A DNA stretch of 64,000 nt from contig NC_063435.1 in assembly GCF_020379485.1 (NCBI RefSeq), positions 2,852,001 through 2,916,000 of the forward strand. The letters run 5' to 3'. Positions 1 to 10,041 of this stretch are shown here, piece by piece. A program made the position numbers and the translations under genes. Under the pieces are notes generated by a model, which saw only the letters and a program-made list of their open reading frames with translations, did not search any database and was not told where the DNA came from. The first letter of the stretch is position 1. Each line of letters starts with the position of its first letter. This DNA is from Brassica napus (lineage: Eukaryota; Streptophyta; Magnoliopsida; Brassicales; Brassicaceae).

Positions 1-83
1 CACTTTCTGTGCCATGTTTACAGCACATCTTACAACTTTACAATTAGAATGACATTCTTTTTCTAAATGTCAGAAGGCTCTTA

Positions 84-1489
84 GAGCAACATTATCAATA
101 GCAACTCTTAGCAAACATCTTAGAATTTTTAATTACTATTTTTAGTCTAAGAAGTTTTCTAAGATACTTAAGTAAAATACAATATTATCAATGGAACTTT
201 TCAAGGTTCTTAGGTATAAAAGATGCAAGGGCTCCAGTTTGGTATCTGTCAAAAGTTTCCAAACACCTAATTTCAAATTATTTACCAACACGTTAGGGAT
301 CAATGGGGAGGCTTACAAGTAGATAATGGTGGCAAAAATCACAAGAACAGCTAGCCGTTGTCTTGATCCATCTTGGTTGAACAAATAGATAACAGCAGCA
401 AGCTTGAGTATTAGCAATATGTCAAGCTGAAACGCAATCTCAAATCTCTGTACCACCACTTGCCTTTGACCTGCATGTTGTTGCTGCTGCTACTGAACTT
501 GACCACCTTGCGCTTGGTTCTCTCCCCCAGCCTCAGTCTCTTTGCTTGGTCTAGTCCTAAACCATCAACCCAAAAGAAGATAAAAACCATCAACCCAAAA
601 GAAGATTCATCATCAAGCCTACAGCTTTCTACCACAAAGTCATCTCAAAAGCAACTCCACCAGTGATTTGAACCTAAATACGATTCTTCTCCATTACACT
701 ACTCAAGAGTAAGTAAGGAAGGGGAAGTACAATACAAAGCCTACACCTTTCTAGCACTAAGTCATCTCAAAAGCAATATCACCAGTGATTTGAACCTAAA
801 GGGATCAACTTTACACAGTTTTTCCTAGCTAGAACAATTCAACCAACAAATACGATTCTTCTCCATTACACTAGTCAAAGAGTATCGAATGGAAAGTACA
901 CTTACATGGGAACATGGTAAGTGAGAGGAATGAGATAGTTTAAAGGAAGACCAGCCACATGTACAGGAACCGCATAAACACCAGCTCCACGGTTCGTCTG
1001 TTCATCGTACTGCCCAGGATTCGACCCGGGAACAAGACCCGGATACAAACCCGGATACTTTGGAGAAACACCATAATCCGGATCCTGATCAAAATTGAAT
1101 CATTGAGTCAATTCAAGATCAAACCCTTGAATGATCTGAGAGAAAGGTGGAAGTTTTACTGTTCATTCATCACTTATCCAAATCAAAATACACGAACCTG
1201 AGGCTTGATCTCAGCATCTTCGGGCATCTTCAGAGGAAGGTTGCTGTGACGTTGAAGAAGACGCCTTCTGCGGATCTTCTTGCGTCTCCCTCAGCATCGT
1301 GCTATTCGTCTCCGCCACGGGCTTCGCCGGATTCTGCTCACCCAATCGCCTGCTGCCACATAGCACTTAAGGACTAAGCCGAAAACTTCTTAGTTAAGAT
1401 CCGTTTGTATTCTTTTTAAGTGTTTTTGATTTAATTTTCGACCCAAAAACACTAAGATATGGGCCTAAGAAGTGCCGATAATGTTGCTC
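84..1489. mobile_element. Non-autonomous Harbinger-like DNA transposon
   Basis: The segment starts with GAGCAACATTATC and ends with the exact reverse complement, GATAATGTTGCTC. It is flanked on both sides by the 3-bp target duplication TTA (81-83 and 1490-1492), as expected of PIF/Harbinger elements. It is about 1.4 kb and has no transposase reading frame. A motif around 628-705 is repeated in diverged form at about 750-870. The short open frames inside (for example 959-1377) resemble nothing I know. Family assignment rests only on termini and TSD. Confidence 0.72.
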
Positions 1490-1519
1490 TTAGAGCATTT
1501 TTATTGGTGTAATATCTTA

Positions 1520-1990
1520 GAGCACTTCCAACAACAATATCTTAACAATAAAATTAAAGAAAAATTAAAAGAAAGACAAAGAAAAATATTTCAAAATGAT
1601 ACTTTTAGATATGATACCATAAGCGTATGATTCCACGTGTGTGTATTTAATTGGTTCAGTTTATCAAAAATAATTAATTTTAATTAAATAATTATATTAA
1701 TGTTAAAATAATAATATTTTTTAGTTAAGAACTTCAATTTGAGAAGCTTACCAATAATGTTGCTTTTACTTAAGATTCTAAACTTAAAAAAATAATATTT
1801 TAATTAAATTTTAGTCAATGAATTAATTTTTAGTTTTTAGAAAAAAGCTTAGTTTGACACATTCATTATAAATTTCTAAAAGTATCTTAAAAGTCCTCGT
1901 TTAATTTTTTTTTATGTATCTCTCATAATTTCTATAATTCTTTTTTAATTACTTAAAAATTCACTAAGTATCTATTGATTGGAGGTGCTC
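1520..1990. mobile_element. Harbinger-type MITE, AT-rich
   Basis: The termini are GAGCACTTCCAA and TTGGAGGTGCTC, inverted repeats with one mismatch. The left flank is TTA and the right flank TTG, so the 3-bp target duplication has one change. The body is AT-rich and non-coding. It lies 30 bp from the larger Harbinger-like element. Confidence 0.55.
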
Positions 1991-2921
1991 TTGCGATTAT
2001 AAAATGCATTCATGATGAAATGGGCTCCTTTTATATTTTACTACCAAGTGGAGAAAGTTTTAGTCGATCGATTGAATTAAATTATAAAGATATGACAAAA
2101 GTGGATATTTCATTGATTCTTTCAAGAAACTTGCCTATATCTTAAAATATAGATATGTCCGAACTCTGAACAGAGGAGGTGGAGCGGGGCTGAATCGGAT
2201 CGGAGCGGTTCAGAGTGATGTCTTTATAGACATAATTACTTGAAATATTTATAGAAAATGCTACTTAAAGAAACTTTTGGAATAGTGGTGTTTAACTTTT
2301 TTCTTTTTGTCCACTAAAAGTTAATCCATAATACTAGGAGTTTGTAAATTTTATTTCTTAACTATTCTTGTGTTAAGTTTTAAGAAACAATTTTAGTGGA
2401 ATTTTTTAATATATGAAACCATAGTGTAGACAAAAAAATCGGGATCTTTCTTGCTTTAGACTTTTAGTGTTCCCTTGTTTGGGACTTAAGCCTCTCCGAT
2501 GTTGGAGCTTCGTCTCCGGGGATTATGAACCTGCTGGCAAAGTGTTCTATCAATGTATCCCACCAATGTAATGAGTTTTCCTCTGTTAATGAAATTTTAG
2601 TGTTAAAAAAAAGTGTAGACATTTTCTATAGGTAAATAGAAAATAGTATTTTCTAGTGCCATTTTGTGAAACTGGATAAAATTCACAATAGTTTTTTTTT
2701 TGTTAGAGTAGAATGAGTAAGAAAACTCTTATAAAATCTCTTTTTTGTCAAGTTTTTAATAACTTTTCTGCATAAGCAATAGCTGTATATTCAGAATACC
2801 TTATTAAATGAGACCAAGTGGTAAAGATGTTTCTGTCGGCATTCACATTCAAAAGACTAAGCTACCCGATGTGTAATATCTAATTGCCAAAGAAGAAACA
2901 AAGAGGAGACATATCATTCTT
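1991..2921. other. Intergenic, one LINE tail, no gene
   Basis: AT-rich DNA without a convincing reading frame. The only recognisable content is the short LINE-like insertion at 2433-2611. A local GC-rich patch at about 2170-2215 has an imperfect inverted repeat (CTCTGAAC / GTTCAGAG) of unknown meaning. Confidence 0.6.
2433..2611 (+). mobile_element. 5'-truncated LINE (L1-like) 3' tail
   Basis: A 10-bp direct repeat AGTGTAGACA flanks this piece (2423-2432 and 2612-2621). The piece ends in an A-rich tail, TTAAAAAAAA. Target-site duplication plus poly(A) fits a target-primed, severely 5'-truncated non-LTR insertion in + orientation. No reverse transcriptase is retained. Confidence 0.55.
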
Positions 2922-2929
2922 TAAATATA
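2922..2929 (+). promoter_or_regulatory. Probable TATA box of the first protease-like gene
   Basis: TAAATATA lies 71 bp upstream of the ATG at 3000 and only 2 bp upstream of another in-frame ATG at 2931. Transcription would normally begin about 30 bp downstream, after 2931. This supports 3000 as the start codon. Confidence 0.4.
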
Positions 2930-2999
2930 CATGGTGATCAGTTATCGTAATTCACATGGCAAGTCCCAAATAAAAAAGTCCAAAAATATATACAAAACA

Positions 3000-4217
3000 A
3001 TGGTTTCCCGTGAGATCTTCTTACTACTCTCACTTATCCTTCTCAACCTAGCAAACACATCGCAGTCTTATGAACCAAAGGTTCAAGCATTTCTACACCC
3101 TATTTACAAAGACAAGGCCTCAAATCTCTACTCTTTGCCTTTATCCATTGGCACGGATCTCCCTAGCCAGAACTTCCTCATCGACCTCAACGGAGCCGCA
3201 CCGTTATTGCTAAACTGTGCCACCGCGGCCAAATCCCCTTCACACCGCTCCATCAAATGCGGTTCCACAACATGCAAATTCGCAAACCCTAGCTTTTCCT
3301 GTCCGAACAACACCACCAAGAAGCCTACCTGTGGCAATTACCTCTCAACTTCATTGACTAACCGACCAGTCAATGCTAGGTTCCTCCGAGACGCCTTCTA
3401 CTTACTATACACTCCTAATGGAGTATACCATATGGACAGCGAAAAGATCTCTACGTTGACTTTGACTTGCACTGATGATGCAACTGCCTTAAAGTCTATA
3501 CCCTCGGCTTTCAATGGGTCCATTGGTCTAGCTAACACTCATATATCGATTCCCTCACAGCTTGTCTCTATGTACAAGTTTCCTCCTAAGATGTCACTTT
3601 GCTTGCCTTCCACGGAAGGAATGGAGTCGTACTCCGGTGATCTTTGGATCGGTGGAGGCCCTTATTATTATATGCCTTTCAGTAAAGATGTCACCACGAT
3701 CTTCGCCTCCACGCCTTTGATCAGTAGCAACTCTGGTGAGTACTTAATCGATGTGAAGTCCATCCAAATCGGTGGAAAGAACATTCCTATACTCCATGGA
3801 ACTACAAAGATCAGCACATTGGCTCCTTACACTGTCCTTCACACTTCCATTTACAAGGCTCTTCTCGCAGTCTTCACCGGAAGTGCTAAGATGGTCAAAG
3901 CTCCGGCGGTGAAGCCGTTCGGTGCGTGCTTCCGCTCCAACGGAGGACGTGGAGTTCCGGTGATCGAGCTTGTGCTGAGAGGAGGGGCTAGGTGGAAGAT
4001 TTACGGGTCGAACTCGCTGGTGAAGGTGAATCAAAATGTGGTTTGCTTAGGGTTTGTTGACGGAGGTGTGAGTCCAAAGAGCCCTATAGTGATCGGAGGG
4101 TTTCAAATGGAGAATAATTTGCTGGAGTTTGATGTCAAAGCTTCCAAGTTTTCTTTCTCTTCTTCTCTTTTGCTTCACAACACTTCTTGCTCAATTTCTA
4201 GGTTCTTTGGAATGTAG
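3000..4217 (+). CDS. Aspartyl-protease-like (EDGP/TAXI-type) secreted protein
   Basis: Single-exon gene of 405 codons. Residues 1-23 form a signal peptide (MVSREIF then a Leu-rich core). The body matches the plant pepsin-fold subfamily that includes extracellular dermal glycoprotein and xylanase-inhibitor proteins, with many paired cysteines. The first catalytic loop reads LIDLNGAAPLL, so the usual D-T/S-G is altered. At the second site, where D-T/S-G is expected, the sequence is LAPYTVLHT with no Asp. An active peptidase is therefore unlikely; an apoplastic inhibitor or binding role is inferred. An in-frame ATG at 2931 would add 23 polar residues ahead of the signal peptide and is less likely. 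It is convergent with the next gene and a homologue of the AT5G19100-AT5G19120 group (recalled). Confidence 0.88.
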   Translation: MVSREIFLLLSLILLNLANTSQSYEPKVQAFLHPIYKDKASNLYSLPLSIGTDLPSQNFLIDLNGAAPLLLNCATAAKSPSHRSIKCGSTTCKFANPSFSCPNNTTKKPTCGNYLSTSLTNRPVNARFLRDAFYLLYTPNGVYHMDSEKISTLTLTCTDDATALKSIPSAFNGSIGLANTHISIPSQLVSMYKFPPKMSLCLPSTEGMESYSGDLWIGGGPYYYMPFSKDVTTIFASTPLISSNSGEYLIDVKSIQIGGKNIPILHGTTKISTLAPYTVLHTSIYKALLAVFTGSAKMVKAPAVKPFGACFRSNGGRGVPVIELVLRGGARWKIYGSNSLVKVNQNVVCLGFVDGGVSPKSPIVIGGFQMENNLLEFDVKASKFSFSSSLLLHNTSCSISRFFGM

Positions 4218-4461
4218 TGTACATGACTGATTATCGATGTTATGAAAGTTATCATCTTTCTTACCAATAAATTTAAGTCAATGAGATCTAACAGTGTCTT
4301 TTTCAATCTGTTGTACTTTGACAAGAAAGTACACCAGATCATTCTGAGTTCTGACATATTTTTAAAAGATATAACACCGACAGTACATAGATATTTGTAA
4401 GATATAACTAATTTTTTTTCCTAGCTTCCGATACCATTCTAACATTTCTCTCGAGATACAA

Positions 4462-4575
4462 GTGATATATGTGATTAGACAATTCTGTTCTGACCACAAG
4501 AAGTATTCTTAAAGAAGCGCTCTGGTGATATATGTGATTAGACAATTCTGTTCTGACCACAAGAAGTATTCTTAA
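4462..4575. repeat. 51-bp tandem duplication over a gene's 3' end
   Basis: Two identical 51-bp copies (4462-4512 and 4525-4575) are separated by 12 bp, a period of 63. On the minus strand the right copy holds the last 12 codons plus stop of the protease-like gene ending at 4538. The left copy repeats this in its 3' UTR. Confidence 0.9.
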
Positions 4576-5743
4576 GCAAAAGCGAAGATGAGAAAGAGAA
4601 CTTATTAGAAGCTTCAAGACCCAACTCCATTAGATGATCCTCCATCTGAAAACCTCCTATCACCATTTCAGTCGTCTTCATAGTCACACCTCCGTCCAAA
4701 AACCCTAAACAAACCACATCTCTCTTCACCTTAACCAGCAAGTTCCACCGATTAATCCTCCACTTAGCTCCGCCTTGCACCACCAAATCAATCACAGGAA
4801 CCGCAGCAGAAACTCCCATCCCTTTGGAGCTAAAACATGCATTGAAAGGCTTCACGTTTGCTACTCTCAACATCTTGGCTTCTCTCACAAATTCACTAAC
4901 CAGAGCCTTGTAAATGAAACCTTGCAAGACAGTGTAAGGAGCCAAAGTACAGATCATAGCGTTTCCACGCCTTTTCTTACCCAAAGGAACGACGTTTCCG
5001 GCGATTTCGATGGACATAACGTCGATAAAGTACCCACCGGTCGTTTGGTCAATTACCAGAGGCGTTGAGGCTAAGTTCTTGGAAACATCGTTAGTGTATG
5101 GAGAGACTCCTCCAATGTGAAGGCTTCCTAAACCGGCAGGTTTAGATGGCAAACAGAGAGACAGCTTTCTCCGGTTTTTGTGCATAGATGTAAGCTGGGA
5201 AAGGAGCGAGAACGAGGAGTTGCCAAGACCTATGGTTCCGTTTACAACCTTTGGCATGAGTCTCAAGGCGTTAGCGTTGTTGGGGCAAGATAATATCAAC
5301 GGAGAGTGGACGGAGTTAGTGACGCCGTTAGGTTTCGAGGTGAGAAAAGAGACGGAGTCAGTACCGAGAAGTGTGTTGAGTGGATGCTCGGTGAATGAAG
5401 TGGAAACGTATTTGCCACAAGTGTTGGTCTTGTTGAAACAGAACGAGTCGGGCTTGGTTTGTTTGCATACAGCTGAGTTGCAACGAATGGAGAGGTAGGT
5501 TATGGATTTTACGACGGTGTTGCAGCGGAGGAGAGCGGCTGAACCGCCACCGAAATCTATGGCGAGGCTCTGCGTTAGAGGAGAGTGATTAATGTTTCCG
5601 AGGTTGAGGTTTGTGTAGTAGAGACTCGTGGCTTTGTCTTTGATCAAGGGAAGTAGAAAAACAGATGGGTTTGGTTTTTTGACGCCTGCCGTGAGGGAAG
5701 TTTGTAGGGTTAAGATGATGAAGAATGGGAACAAGTTGATCAA
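4538..5743 (-). CDS. Aspartyl-protease-like protein lacking an ATG start
   Basis: Uninterrupted frame of 401 codons, an intronless paralogue of the neighbour at 3000. The N-terminus has a clear hydrophobic signal-peptide core (NLFPFFIILTLQT). The cysteine pattern and the motifs STLAPYTVL-like (here CTLAPYTVLQG) and VIGGFQMEDH are conserved. The first catalytic loop is AIDFGGGSAALL, so DTG is lost; the second catalytic Asp is also absent. No ATG exists in frame or nearby between the TATA-like site (about 5820) and the signal peptide. The frame can open only at TTG (5743) or another non-ATG codon, and the next internal Met is about 165 residues in. Either the start codon was lost, making it a young pseudogene, or a non-ATG codon is used. 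The tail is tandemly duplicated just downstream. Confidence 0.75.
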   Translation of the reverse strand: MINLFPFFIILTLQTSLTAGVKKPNPSVFLLPLIKDKATSLYYTNLNLGNINHSPLTQSLAIDFGGGSAALLRCNTVVKSITYLSIRCNSAVCKQTKPDSFCFNKTNTCGKYVSTSFTEHPLNTLLGTDSVSFLTSKPNGVTNSVHSPLILSCPNNANALRLMPKVVNGTIGLGNSSFSLLSQLTSMHKNRRKLSLCLPSKPAGLGSLHIGGVSPYTNDVSKNLASTPLVIDQTTGGYFIDVMSIEIAGNVVPLGKKRRGNAMICTLAPYTVLQGFIYKALVSEFVREAKMLRVANVKPFNACFSSKGMGVSAAVPVIDLVVQGGAKWRINRWNLLVKVKRDVVCLGFLDGGVTMKTTEMVIGGFQMEDHLMELGLEASNKFSFSSSLLLKNTSCGQNRIV

Positions 5744-5815
5744 CGATTGTTGTATACGTTTACTTTTTTTTTTTTTTTGGGAAATGATATGGTTGCTACG
5801 ATGAAAGTGATAGTG

Positions 5816-5825
5816 TGTTTTATAG
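5816..5825 (-). promoter_or_regulatory. TATA-like element upstream of the ATG-less gene
   Basis: CTATAAAACA on the minus strand lies about 75 bp upstream of the signal-peptide coding start. The promoter therefore looks preserved although no ATG follows it. A run of 15 T (plus strand, 5764-5778) lies between them. Confidence 0.4.
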
Positions 5826-6379
5826 TAATCAAGTACTCCGTTTGTGTGAGTGACCTTTGGTAGCTTTCTCGGGAAGCTAGGTCATTGGGTAGATTTCTTT
5901 AGAAGCTTTCTAATTTTGTTTTTTATGACTGAATATTAGCTTTCTAATTTTGTTGTGTTCCAGTGAAAGAAAAATTAATTGTAAATAAGATCAGATAGAT
6001 GATTGGTATGACGGATGTTTAAATAGAGTAGTAAGTATAAAATTAAAAAGATTAGAGAAATTTAACCTTTTGCTCTTACAAAATCGTAGACATGTAAATA
6101 TAAAAATAAATATTTTATACCTCAAACAGTAGACTTATAGTAATTAATTATGCGGCTTGGAAATTTTAGGGTTTTTATTACTGTTTGTCTCATTAATGTA
6201 CAATTTTTTTAGAAACGTTATACGGATAATTAATAATTTATAACAAAAAGAAAATAAACGATGTTTTAATAAGAAAAACGGATTATATACTAGTTTATTT
6301 AAATTTCGACTGGATCACATGTGTTACACGCTGAAAAGTCAAAAGATAATGTCATGACTCATGCATGCGTGAAATGATT
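5826..6379. other. Intergenic, no feature seen
   Basis: AT-rich spacer between two minus-strand protease-like genes. A short stretch is repeated (TTTCTAATTTTGTT near 5908 and 5940). The last 60 bp resemble the DNA just downstream of the gene at 12864, showing shared ancestry of the two 3' flanks. Confidence 0.6.
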
Positions 6380-7955
6380 CTATTTCCGGGAAGGCCGCGT
6401 AGAGCAGCTAGTGTTATGGAGCAAGAGTGAGTCACTAAAAGCCATAAGCGTGGTGCTAAAGTCGAAATCGATCATATAATCTTGAAGCTGATGTGTCCCA
6501 ATGACCATAGACTCTTTAGGTTTCTTTCCACCGTCGACGAACGCCAAACAAATCACCGTCTCCATCACTCTCACCACCGTATTCTCACCGTGAAAGCTCC
6601 ACTTTACCTCCCCTGCCCTCCCCGGCACTCCAATCTCTATTACCGGCACATTCTTCAGTCCCCTCTTATTCCTAGAGGAAGCGCCTTCGTCGAAGCAGTC
6701 TGTAAATGGTGCATGCCCTGGAGCCTCAAACATTCCTATTTTCTGTGTAAATAAGTTGAACCTCAAATTTAAAACAGAGATTATTAATAAATGATAAGAC
6801 AGTTTTTTTAGAATTTTTACATATATCAAAATAACTAATACTATTTATTTATCAACAATTTATAACTTAAAATATGAAATTTAAAAATGGTTATATTATT
6901 GTAATATCTGAAATTTGCCACTATTAACTAATTTAAAAATGAGAAATAAGAAGTATTTTGTGATTTTGGTAAAAACTTGTCTTTCTGTAAGAAACTAATT
7001 TAAAATAACATAAAATACTATTATCATTTGAGACAGAGTATTTATTATACAGATGTTGGATTTATTATACACGTAAATTTGAATCCCTACTATCAAAAAT
7101 AAGATTTTTAATTTGTTCATGTATAAAAATCAGTTTATTTTTTAATACCGTTGCTTTTTGCGTAAACGACCGAGCAAGAGCATTGTAGATATCGGTTTGC
7201 AGTACGGTGTAAGGAACCACCGTGCTCAGCCTAGCTCCGCCCTCAAGCAAACTTGGGCTCAACGATAAAGGGCTTCCACCAACGTAGAACGACTGGACGG
7301 AGAGTAGATAATCTCCCGAGCCTATATTTTTCAACGGCGTTAAAGTCATCGGAACCCGGTTATTACCACCTTTCACGCCCCCGATATAGAAGTGACCGGT
7401 TCCGGAGGAAGGCAAGCAGAGAGCGAACTTCGGGATGATGTTAAACGCTGACGTCACCTGTCTCCAGAACGGAAACTGTCCCGGAGAAAGACCAAGAACT
7501 CCGGCGAGTTGAGGGGCGAGACCTTGGATGCGTTTCTCTTCGGCGCAGGAGAATGTGAAGCGGGGGAGGGAGGCTTTGGAGACGGTGGCTCGGTCTTGAA
7601 CGACACGGCCGGTGGTGACGACGGGGGTTACGCCGAGAGGGGTTGGTTGCCGGTAAAGACAGGTGTTCCCGTCGCAGCCGTTCCCGGGGATGGATTTGCA
7701 GGTGGAGCTCTGACAAGTGACAAGGCGGAGTAACGATAAAGATTTGAGTTTACGGCAGTTGAGCCACGTGAGGCTGGTTTGGAGATCGAGGAGGAGGTTG
7801 ACGGGAGATTTTGCGGCGGAGTCGATGTCGAGAGTGGTGTAGAATTGTTTGGTTGGTTCGTCTTTTGTGATCGGAAGAAGGTATTGAGCTTGTGATGTCA
7901 GAGTTATAGCGGCGAACATGGAGAGGGAGACGGTGAGGCGCATAAGGCCACCCAT
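6380..7955 (-). CDS. Aspartyl-protease-like secreted protein, two exons
   Basis: Exons 7955-7149 and 6742-6380 are joined in phase 0 (donor ACG|GTATTA, acceptor ACACAG|AAAATA), giving 389 aa. The ATG at 7955 begins MGGLMRLTVSLSMF, a signal peptide ending near SQAQ; longer frames upstream start at TTG and are ignored. Same pepsin-fold subfamily. The first catalytic loop is NLLLDLQTSLTW, with the Gly of DTG replaced, and the second site is STVVPYTVLQTDIY, without Asp. It is probably catalytically dead, acting in the apoplast or secretory route. It is closest to the two-exon gene at 12864-14385, with the intron at the same position, so the two are tandem duplicates. The intronless pair at 3000 and 4538 is a different branch. 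Confidence 0.87.
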
Positions 7956-8470
7956 ATTTCTTTTCTTATTAGTCTGTTTTTTGGTTGTTGTGATGAAGTT
8001 GGACAATAGATGTCTGATATTTATTGACCTAAGAACACGTTTCGTATTTTAAGAAAATGAAAGATTAAATTATTTGAGTATTTTTATTTCCTTCTATATA
8101 AAAAGTAATGTATCCTTTTTGGTCACCATTAATGGTATTGATCAATGCATCATACACTATGCATGAGACCATTAACTATATTTGAGAAAATGGAGACCAG
8201 TCGGTGTAGCATTAACTGGTAGGGGTAATAACTTGGGTGGTTAGATCTACGGTATAGTATTATTTTGACCTGATCATATATCAAAAATACAATATTACTT
8301 CTTTCCAGATCGGAAATTGATATAAACAAATACATTCAACTTGAACAACAATCATATCTAAAACTTCAAACCTAGCTAGAGATTAACACATTTCAAATTG
8401 CCAGAGAGTTAATCCTAATAACTAGCTCATCCTGTTGTATATAATGCCTTATGTAACTCTTGTCTTCTTA

Positions 8471-8678
8471 TGGCATCTCCATCCATATTTCATATTTTCC
8501 TCTAATATGAAGTAAAAGTGAATATAAAGTAAAAAATCCTGCAATCCAATTACATATCTCACTCTATAGTGAAGTTTACTCCATAAATAGAGTAATTTAA
8601 TTTTGTTTGTTCATCACTCCATATTCACTTTTACTCTATTTTGGAAAGAGAAAATGGAGTTTAACATTAGAGATGCTC
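8471..8678. mobile_element. Harbinger/Tourist-like MITE, about 208 bp
   Basis: The ends TGGCATCTCCATC and GAGATGCTCT are imperfect inverted repeats flanked by TTA on both sides (8468-8470, 8679-8681). The interior is AT-rich and non-coding. It lies upstream of the protease-like gene at 6380. Confidence 0.5.
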
Positions 8679-8684
8679 TTAATA

Positions 8685-8953
8685 TCCTATCCGTTTCAAA
8701 AAATTACATATCCTAAAAAAATATTTTGTTTCAAAAGATGTATTTTTTATATTTCTAATGCAATTTTTGTCAACTAATGATAAAAAATTGTAAACTTCAA
8801 GAACATTAATTGCATTTATTGAAGTTTTATTGGTTTTAAAATATAGAAAATATTAAAATTACAAAAACTATGCATTAATAACAAAGTTTTATTATGTTTT
8901 ATTAATAAGTGTGAAAATTCCAAAACATATATTATTTTGAAACGGGTAGAGGA
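8685..8953. mobile_element. Stowaway-like (Tc1/mariner) MITE, about 269 bp
   Basis: The termini CCTATCCGTTTCAAA and GAAACGGGTAGAGGA are imperfect inverted repeats, each flanked by TA (8683-8684, 8954-8955). TA target sites and a CCGTTTC-type end are typical of Stowaway MITEs. No coding capacity. Confidence 0.55.
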
Positions 8954-9908
8954 TATCTTGTTTAATTAGCATAAGTTTTGAACACCCAAATACGCTTGTC
9001 TTATAATCGTAACCCTAGTATGGATTATAATAAGTAAAAAAGGTCAAACTAAATAATTGGAATTATCATTCATTTTTCAAAATCAAATAGGTGTATTAAT
9101 CTAATAATCATTAATATTTTTTTTTGTCTTATTACTTATTTCTACAACTTTGATTGCAATCTGATTTCTATTTGAAATATCTAAACATAGGAAGAAAGGA
9201 GGAAAATAAGGAACACTCTGAAAAGAGTTGCCCCAGAGCCACTAAGATTAGATATAATTTGAAACTTAAACTTCAATTGGATGTTTCAAAAAAAAACTCC
9301 AATTGAACTAAAGAAGATACAATGAAATAACTCAAAATGTTAAAACTTTCATTCAATATTTGAAGCAAAGTAATGGGAAGACCAAATGGTTTTGGTCGCT
9401 TTCTTAAGCTCGTATTTTTATGTTCTCAGTAGATTTTATTTTTATAAAAATATCCTACTTTTCAAATTGGTTTTATTTGAATATGTATAGTCGTGAATTA
9501 ATTCGTGGTTACAGTAGGTGAGTTTCCAACTTGTTGAATTCAGTTTGGAACTTCAGGGTGAATTATTGATGTCGTCAAAGAAGCCATTATAACTTTCCTT
9601 CTTGATTTAGAAAAAATATGGTTGCTACTTGCTAAAATGGAATTGACGATGTGCTTAGAGTATTTAAGTCCTTTCCGTTGACGGGATAGCATGAGACTTT
9701 CCTTGAAAACGTTGGACATTTGGTTTGTATATTTCCTATAAGGTTTTCTACTTTAGTATTTGGTTAGTCTATCATCTCTGATCTCCATCATATGTGCGGT
9801 ACTTAAGTACTTTGTACAGAGAAAATTTAGAAATTTCAGTTAAATTTTCAACGAAAGATAAGAGTCGTTCAAATATTTCTAAAAATCATGTATACTCTCT
9901 CTCTTTTT

Positions 9909-9957
9909 ATATATATATATATACATATCTCTCTCTCTCTCTATATATATATATATT
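9909..9957. repeat. TA/CT microsatellite
   Basis: Alternating TA tracts surround a CT tract. The equivalent position in the second duplicated unit (about 12132-12164) is a pure TA tract. Confidence 0.8.
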
Positions 9958-10041
9958 TCTTATTTTGCAGTGCAAACATAAAACCAAATGTATAGATTCA
10001 ACTCATATAAACCCATGATTTTGTTATATTTACTTTTACAT

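Noticed and set aside
959..1377. Two open frames of 76-80 codons
   Set aside because: They lie inside a non-autonomous DNA transposon and resemble no transposase or known protein.
7441..7738. Overlapping open frames on both strands inside the protease-like gene at 6380-7955
   Set aside because: They are out-of-frame shadows of a GC-richer exon with a recognised product.
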